The notes beneath the pieces are model-generated. The model did not search any database and had not been told where the DNA came from. It was given only the letters and a program-made list of their open reading frames with translations. Positions 6,322 to 9,694 of a stretch of 9,694 nt of DNA are shown here, one piece after another. The stretch is taken from contig CAISKH010000661.1 in the NCBI GenBank assembly GCA_903885865.1, positions 1 to 9,694 on the forward strand, read 5' to 3'. Origin of the DNA: an uncultured Mucilaginibacter sp. Its GTDB lineage: Bacteria; Bacteroidota; Bacteroidia; Sphingobacteriales; Sphingobacteriaceae. The position numbers and the translations under genes were made by a program. The stretch's first letter is position 1; each line of letters starts with the position of its first letter.

Positions 6322-7523
6322 TGATCGCGCAGAATGGTATGGTCCATTTTATCCCTTTTGGTTTTAAGGTAGACCTCGTTATGCGGGTTTGGTACAATTT
6401 CAATAGGCACATTCTCAACCACTTCCAACCCGTAGCCTATCAGCCCGGCTCGTTTTTTTGGGTTGTTAGTCATTAAACGCATTTTTGATATACCCAGGCT
6501 GCGTAATATTTGAGCGCCAACACCATAATCACGCTGATCCATTTTAAAACCCAATTTAATATTGGCCTCAACGGTATCAAATCCGTTTTCCTGCAAATTG
6601 TAGGCTTTCAGCTTGTTGATTAGGCCAATACCCCGGCCCTCCTGGTTCATGTAAACAATTACCCCCCGCCCCTCTTTATCTATCATTTCCATAGCCTTAT
6701 GCAATTGCGGGCCGCAATCGCAGCGGCATGAGCCAAAAATATCGCCGGTAACGCATGAGCTATGTACCCGTACCAACACGGGTTCATCCGGCTCCCAGGT
6801 TCCTTTTATCAAAGCAATATGGTGTTCGCCATTATTTACTTGCGTGTAAGCTATCATTTCAAATTCACCCCATTCGGTAGGTAATTTTACGGCTACTTCT
6901 TTCTTTATTAAAGTTTCGGTATCTAACCGGTAGGCTATCAGGTCTTTTATCGATATAATTTTCAGGTCGAGTTCCTTAGCCATCTGCAGCAACTCGGGCA
7001 GGCGGGCCATATCGCCATTTTCGGTCATTATCTCGCATATTACTCCAGCAGGTTCAAATCCCGCTAAAACGGCAAGGTCTATAGTAGCTTCGGTATGGCC
7101 GGCCCGGCGTAATACGCCGCCGTTTTTTGCTATTAGCGGAAAAATATGACCGGGCCTCCCCAGGTCCCCGGGAGTGGTTGCCGGATCAATCAGTGCCATT
7201 ATGGTTTTTGATCTGTCGGTAGCCGAAATACCCGTTGTACAGCCATTCCCTATTAGGTCAACTGAAACCGTAAAATTGGTTTCGTACGACGTAGTGTTAT
7301 GGCTAACCATAGGTTCCAATTCCAACTCATGCGCCCGGTGACTGGTTATTGGCGCGCATACCAAACCACGGCCATGATGCACCATAAAATTTATCGCTTC
7401 GGGAGTAGCATTTCGGGCGGCAGTTAAAAAATCGCCTTCGTTCTCCCTGTCCTCATCATCAACAACAATAATAATTTCACCTGCTTGTAAAGCTTCAACA
7501 GCTTCTGGTATGGTATTTAGCAT
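6318..7523 (-). CDS. ribBA: Bifunctional 3,4-dihydroxy-2-butanone-4-phosphate synthase / GTP cyclohydrolase II
   Basis: The fused enzyme makes both riboflavin precursors in the cytosol: DHBP from ribulose 5-phosphate (RibB part) and the pyrimidine precursor from GTP (RibA part). The length, 401 aa, is standard. The RibB domain (about 1-200) has DDEDRENEGDF at 22-32, H49-H50, and AGHTEATIDLA with H143 and E145 in the active site. The RibA domain (about 205-395) has the zinc ligands C257, C268 and C270 in SSCVTGDIFGSCRCDCG, YMNQEGRGIGL at 291-301, RDYGVGAQIL at 331-340, and TNNPKK. Both halves therefore look catalytically competent. The start is ATG (7521-7523). It lies downstream of the permease gene on the same strand but behind a large inverted repeat and its own -7 box, so it is probably transcribed at least partly alone. 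No FMN riboswitch is visible in the leader. Its TAA overlaps the tamB stop on the opposite strand. Confidence 0.96.
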   Translation of the reverse strand: MLNTIPEAVEALQAGEIIIVVDDEDRENEGDFLTAARNATPEAINFMVHHGRGLVCAPITSHRAHELELEPMVSHNTTSYETNFTVSVDLIGNGCTTGISATDRSKTIMALIDPATTPGDLGRPGHIFPLIAKNGGVLRRAGHTEATIDLAVLAGFEPAGVICEIMTENGDMARLPELLQMAKELDLKIISIKDLIAYRLDTETLIKKEVAVKLPTEWGEFEMIAYTQVNNGEHHIALIKGTWEPDEPVLVRVHSSCVTGDIFGSCRCDCGPQLHKAMEMIDKEGRGVIVYMNQEGRGIGLINKLKAYNLQENGFDTVEANIKLGFKMDQRDYGVGAQILRSLGISKMRLMTNNPKKRAGLIGYGLEVVENVPIEIVPNPHNEVYLKTKRDKMDHTILRDH

Positions 7524-7544
7524 TTTATATGGTTTGGTAGTGCT

Positions 7545-7558
7545 GTTATAGCTATAAC
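7545..7558. promoter_or_regulatory. Perfect 14-bp palindrome in the ribBA leader
   Basis: GTTATAGCTATAAC is its own reverse complement. It lies 22-35 nt upstream of the ribBA ATG and downstream of the -7 box at 7592-7599. It could be a dimeric repressor site or a short mRNA hairpin. Which one, if either, cannot be told from sequence. Confidence 0.35.
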
Positions 7559-7591
7559 CGCAATGGATTTTAACGCCCGATTAATTATACG

Positions 7592-7599
7592 CAAATTTA
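7592..7599 (-). promoter_or_regulatory. Candidate -7 box for ribBA
   Basis: On the minus strand TAAATTTG matches TAnnTTTG exactly, 68 nt upstream of the ribBA ATG. A TTTG at the -33 position is not evident, because the region there overlaps the edge of the heptamer repeat. It is suggestive, not strong. Confidence 0.4.
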
Positions 7600-7623
7600 T
7601 GTGATAATAAAAAAATTAAGGTC

Positions 7624-7717
7624 GGTTAGATGTAAAGATTAAAGATTGGAGATTAAAGATTAGGTATTAGCACATTCACTAATCTTTAATCTCCAATCTT
7701 TGATCTACAACCTAACC
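7624..7717. repeat. Large inverted repeat of AAAGATT heptamers between lptF/G and ribBA
   Basis: The perfect arms are 7641-7663 and 7679-7701 (23 bp each) around a 15-nt loop. The symmetry extends imperfectly to GGTTAG (7624-7629) and CTAACC (7712-7717). The left arm is a run of heptamers: AAAGATT, AAAGATT, GGAGATT, AAAGATT (7634-7661). The right arm carries the complementary AATCTTT, AATCTCC, AATCTTT. The right outer arm encodes the last three residues and the stop of the permease gene. In RNA it would form a strong A/U-rich hairpin right after that stop, and so may act as a transcript end or stabiliser. No clear U-run follows. Confidence 0.85.
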
Positions 7718-9147
7718 TTTCGCTTAAACACTTTCACAAAAAGGTTATTAAAAAAACGTTTGTATAATTCGGCATCAAATATTACAGAATCGTTAGCGGC
7801 TTTATAAGAAAGAAATATACCTATAGGCGTTAAAATAATAATGGCTATCCACATACCGATAAAGGGCGAAGCATGGCCGGCCTTAACCTCTTTTTCGCCA
7901 ATGGTTTCAATGATGTAATAGATCAGGAAAAAAACAACCGCAACCACAACCGGTAAACCGAGCCCGCCCTTGCGGATAATGGCCCCAAGTGGTGCGCCAA
8001 TCAAAAATAAAGCAAGACAAGCTGCCGACAGGGTATATTTTTTTTGATATTCCACCGAGGCGCTATGTATGTTGGCCGAGGCGTCTTTATACCGCTGGTC
8101 GCGATTTTTCACCAGGTCCTGTATGGATCGTACTTCGCTAAGCGCGTTGGCCAGGTAGCTTGACTTTTCCATATTGGTCGCGTCCCGCATTGGGTTATGC
8201 CGGTATTCAATATATTTTTTTATCTCGTTTGATTTGGCAGGCACAGAAAAATACTTAACATAGGCGGTCATTAATGAATAATTAACCAGGCGGGTACTAT
8301 CTATTAAATGCTGGGTATTCTTCATGGTATCCTTCAGCTGTTTGATGTCCATCATTTGGTAAGCGTTTTTAAACTCACTTTCATCTGTCCGCTTAAAGAG
8401 CAACCCGGTAAGGTCAAGCTTATTTTGTGCCGATTTAAAACGAAACCGTGTAAATTTTTGCCGAGGATTGGAGTTATAGACGGTACCGCCGGCATCTTCT
8501 TCATATTTTACGCCGTCTTCGAGCTCCATGATGAGGTAATGATTATCATTTGAACGGTACATTCTGCCCTGCTTTGCTATTAGCATATAGTGAGAATTTT
8601 CCTTAGGGTCCGTTGCATAAATAGTAATGTCATGCAGGGTTTGCCCATCAGCATCCTTCCGCATTATACGGATGGTATAATTATTAAAACTATTGCTGAA
8701 CACGCCTTCAGGAAAAAAATTGGCCGATTTTTGCTGACGGGCATCATACAACAAAGAATAGTATTTAAGATTGGCCTTGGGCAGCATATAATCAGAAAAA
8801 AAGAACGTGCCAATGCTTAATATAAGAACCACTATAAACATGGGATACATAGCGCGGTTTAATGATATACCGGCCGATTTAATGGCTACCAGCTCGTAAT
8901 TTTCGCCCAAACTGCCATAGGTCATGATAGAAGAAAGCAGTACCGATAGCGGTAACGCCATTTGCACATTTGTAGCCGAGGCATATAGCATCAGTTCCAG
9001 TATAATGTACCATTCAAACCCTTTACCTATAAGATCGTCGATGTATTTCCATAAAAATAGCATCAGCAATACAAACATTACTATCAAAAAGGTCACCAAA
9101 AATGGCCTTATAAATGATTTAAGTAATAAAAGGTGTATCTTCTTCAC
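7705..9147 (-). CDS. LptF/LptG-family (YjgP/YjgQ) lipopolysaccharide export permease
   Basis: LptF and LptG are the inner-membrane permease subunits that, with the LptB ATPase, extract LPS and pass it to LptC and LptA. This protein has the family layout: three N-terminal helices (about 15-34, 52-76, 99-119), a periplasmic beta-jellyroll region with a long charged insert (about 125-365), and three C-terminal helices (371-387, 396-413, 427-448). Family-typical segments include MALPLSVLLSSIMTYGSLGE at 63-82 and LIGAPLGAIIRKGGLG at 382-397. At 480 aa it is longer than E. coli LptF or LptG (about 360), as is usual in Bacteroidota. I cannot decide between LptF and LptG. The GTG at 9147 is chosen because it gives the family start M-K-K-I-H-L-L-L-L-K; a GTG at 9192 would overlap the upstream gene and add an unlikely Cys/Trp-containing leader. 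It lies 28 nt after the START-like gene, probably in one operon. The last codons come from the heptamer inverted repeat. Confidence 0.92.
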   Translation of the reverse strand: MKKIHLLLLKSFIRPFLVTFLIVMFVLLMLFLWKYIDDLIGKGFEWYIILELMLYASATNVQMALPLSVLLSSIMTYGSLGENYELVAIKSAGISLNRAMYPMFIVVLILSIGTFFFSDYMLPKANLKYYSLLYDARQQKSANFFPEGVFSNSFNNYTIRIMRKDADGQTLHDITIYATDPKENSHYMLIAKQGRMYRSNDNHYLIMELEDGVKYEEDAGGTVYNSNPRQKFTRFRFKSAQNKLDLTGLLFKRTDESEFKNAYQMMDIKQLKDTMKNTQHLIDSTRLVNYSLMTAYVKYFSVPAKSNEIKKYIEYRHNPMRDATNMEKSSYLANALSEVRSIQDLVKNRDQRYKDASANIHSASVEYQKKYTLSAACLALFLIGAPLGAIIRKGGLGLPVVVAVVFFLIYYIIETIGEKEVKAGHASPFIGMWIAIIILTPIGIFLSYKAANDSVIFDAELYKRFFNNLFVKVFKRKVRL

Positions 9148-9175
9148 AGTACAAATTAACGGAATTTTTGCCCTT

Positions 9176-9556
9176 TTATGCGCCCAGCACACTAACCAGG
9201 TATTGCACCTGGTTATCCCATATCAGCTTACGTTCGCCAATGGTTTCTTCAGTGGCAAAGTCAGTAATGCTAAGGGCAACATCGTTAGTCAGGTCATCCT
9301 GCAGTATCTCCATTTCAAAATAACATTGCGGTTCGTCCTCCATCCACTTAAACCTCACCAGTTTGTTTTCTTTGATAGCCAGCAGTTTTGCCGTTTGCTG
9401 CTCTCCGTCCCAGGTAAAAGTATAAACCTGATCGCGTATGCTAACGTCATCAGCAAACCATTGAGTGAGGCCATTGGGCTCGTTAAGGAAGGTATAGAGT
9501 ATTCTGGGAGATGATTTTATTTCATACTCAATATTAAATTTTTTCTTTTCAGACAT
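9176..9556 (-). CDS. START-like (SRPBCC superfamily) domain protein
   Basis: A 126-aa protein running from ATG (9554-9556) to TAA (9176-9178). The whole length is one START-like/AHA1-type fold. It opens with a basic M-S-E-K-K-K and the strand FNIEYEIKSSP. A short helix with LNEPNGLTQWFADDV (about 24-38) follows, the spot where AHA1-like proteins carry L-x-x-W-x-x. Then come strands with TFTWDGEQQTAKLL, LVRFKWMEDEP and YFEMEI, and a C-terminal helix GERKLIWDNQVQYLVSVLGA. It resembles the START_2-type family of Bacteroidota; no enzyme function is established for it. SRPBCC folds bind hydrophobic ligands, so a link to the lipid exporter encoded 28 nt downstream is possible but is inference from adjacency. 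No clear promoter is visible upstream. Confidence 0.85.
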   Translation of the reverse strand: MSEKKKFNIEYEIKSSPRILYTFLNEPNGLTQWFADDVSIRDQVYTFTWDGEQQTAKLLAIKENKLVRFKWMEDEPQCYFEMEILQDDLTNDVALSITDFATEETIGERKLIWDNQVQYLVSVLGA

Positions 9557-9599
9557 AGGGGTTTATAATTGAAGGCTCACAGGCCGCAATATTAACATT

Positions 9600-9632
9600 T
9601 TTTCTAAAGGAAACGAATTTCTGCTATATTTG
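9600..9632 (+). promoter_or_regulatory. Candidate promoter for the tRNA gene
   Basis: TATATTTG (9625-9632) matches TAnnTTTG exactly. A TTTT (9600-9603) stands in for the -33 TTTG, with 21 nt between them. The tRNA 5' end lies 28 nt downstream of the -7 box. This is one of the better promoter matches in the window and faces away from the START-like gene. Confidence 0.5.
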
Positions 9633-9640
9633 CAAACCTT

Positions 9641-9658
9641 TTTTCGGGGTACCGAAAA
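9641..9658 (+). other. Hairpin in the tRNA 5' leader
   Basis: TTTTCGG (9641-9647) and CCGAAAA (9652-9658) are perfectly complementary around the loop GGTA, 2 nt before the mature tRNA 5' end. Its position suggests a leader that RNase P would remove. A role in processing is inference. Confidence 0.4.
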
Positions 9659-9660
9659 CG

Positions 9661-9694
9661 GCGGGGTAGCTCAGATGGTTAGAGCGCAGGATTC
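9661..9694 (+). tRNA. tRNA, 5' part only, probably tRNA-Met(CAT)
   Basis: The first 34 nt of a tRNA are present. They give the acceptor arm GCGGGGT, linker AG, D-stem CTCA...GAGC with the loop containing GATGGTTA, base 26 G, anticodon 5' stem CAGGA, loop TT, and C as the first anticodon base at the window edge. A C at position 34 with GGATT before it fits elongator tRNA-Met (CAT), which commonly looks like this in Bacteroidota. The other two anticodon bases and the 3' half are outside the window, so the amino-acid identity is inferred. Confidence 0.85.

Noticed and set aside
6194..6418. Minus-strand 74-aa frame across the tamB/ribBA junction
   Set aside because: It overlaps the ends of two well-supported genes and shows no recognisable feature.
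7524..7620. FMN riboswitch upstream of ribBA
   Set aside because: The conserved RFN segments are not present, and the space between the -7 box and the ATG (68 nt) is too short for the full element.
7641..7701. Classical Rho-independent terminator for the permease gene
   Set aside because: The stem is long, but it is A/T-rich and is not followed by a clear U-run. It is kept as an inverted repeat with a possible 3'-end role instead.
9148..9192. GTG at 9192 as the permease start
   Set aside because: It would overlap the START-like gene by 17 nt and add a 15-residue leader (M-C-W-A-H-K-R) unlike family N-termini. GTG at 9147 gives the expected M-K-K start.
8924..9514. Plus-strand 196-aa frame antisense to the permease and the START-like gene
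   Set aside because: It is long, but it lies opposite two convincing genes and crosses their junction. It has no domain pattern, and its length is explained by the codon usage of the opposite strand.

Overview
The window looks like chromosomal DNA of a Bacteroidota member, most likely the Sphingobacteriaceae (Mucilaginibacter/Pedobacter-like). The grounds are a moderate A+T content, no Shine-Dalgarno sequences, Bacteroidota-type -7 boxes (TAnnTTTG), a Bacteroidota-style LptF/LptG-family permease next to a START-like protein, a fused RibBA, and short G/C-rich or AATCTTT-type intergenic repeats. The genus is an inference from gene style, not a database match.

Layout. At the left edge, on the minus strand, a compact set of overlapping reading frames (63 aa, then 41 aa, then the first codons of a probable sodium:solute symporter) runs off the window behind a good candidate promoter at 352-383. 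Next, also on minus, is an unlisted 56-aa two-helix membrane protein (445-615). It is separated from tsaD (711-1718, minus) by two inverted copies of a C5-TGAA-G5 REP-like repeat. Divergent from tsaD is a very large tamB-family gene (to 6321, plus) whose true start is probably non-standard. It ends tail-to-tail with ribBA (6318-7523, minus), overlapping it by 4 nt. Upstream of ribBA lie a 14-bp perfect palindrome, a -7 box and a 23-bp-arm inverted repeat built of heptamers. Then come an LptF/LptG-family permease (7705-9147, minus) and a START-like SRPBCC protein (9176-9556, minus), which look co-transcribed. The right edge holds the first 34 nt of a plus-strand tRNA, probably tRNA-Met(CAT), with its own promoter and a leader hairpin.

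Functionally this is mostly housekeeping: tRNA t6A modification (TsaD), riboflavin biosynthesis (RibBA), and two envelope lipid-transport functions (a TamB-like bridge and an LptF/G permease). A putative symporter operon with two micro-proteins sits at one end. I see no phage, insertion sequence, CRISPR array or defence system. The more unusual content is small: short membrane proteins, repeats that reach into gene ends (tsaD and lptF both take their last codons and stop from a repeat), and the start of tamB. No gap between genes exceeds 300 bases.
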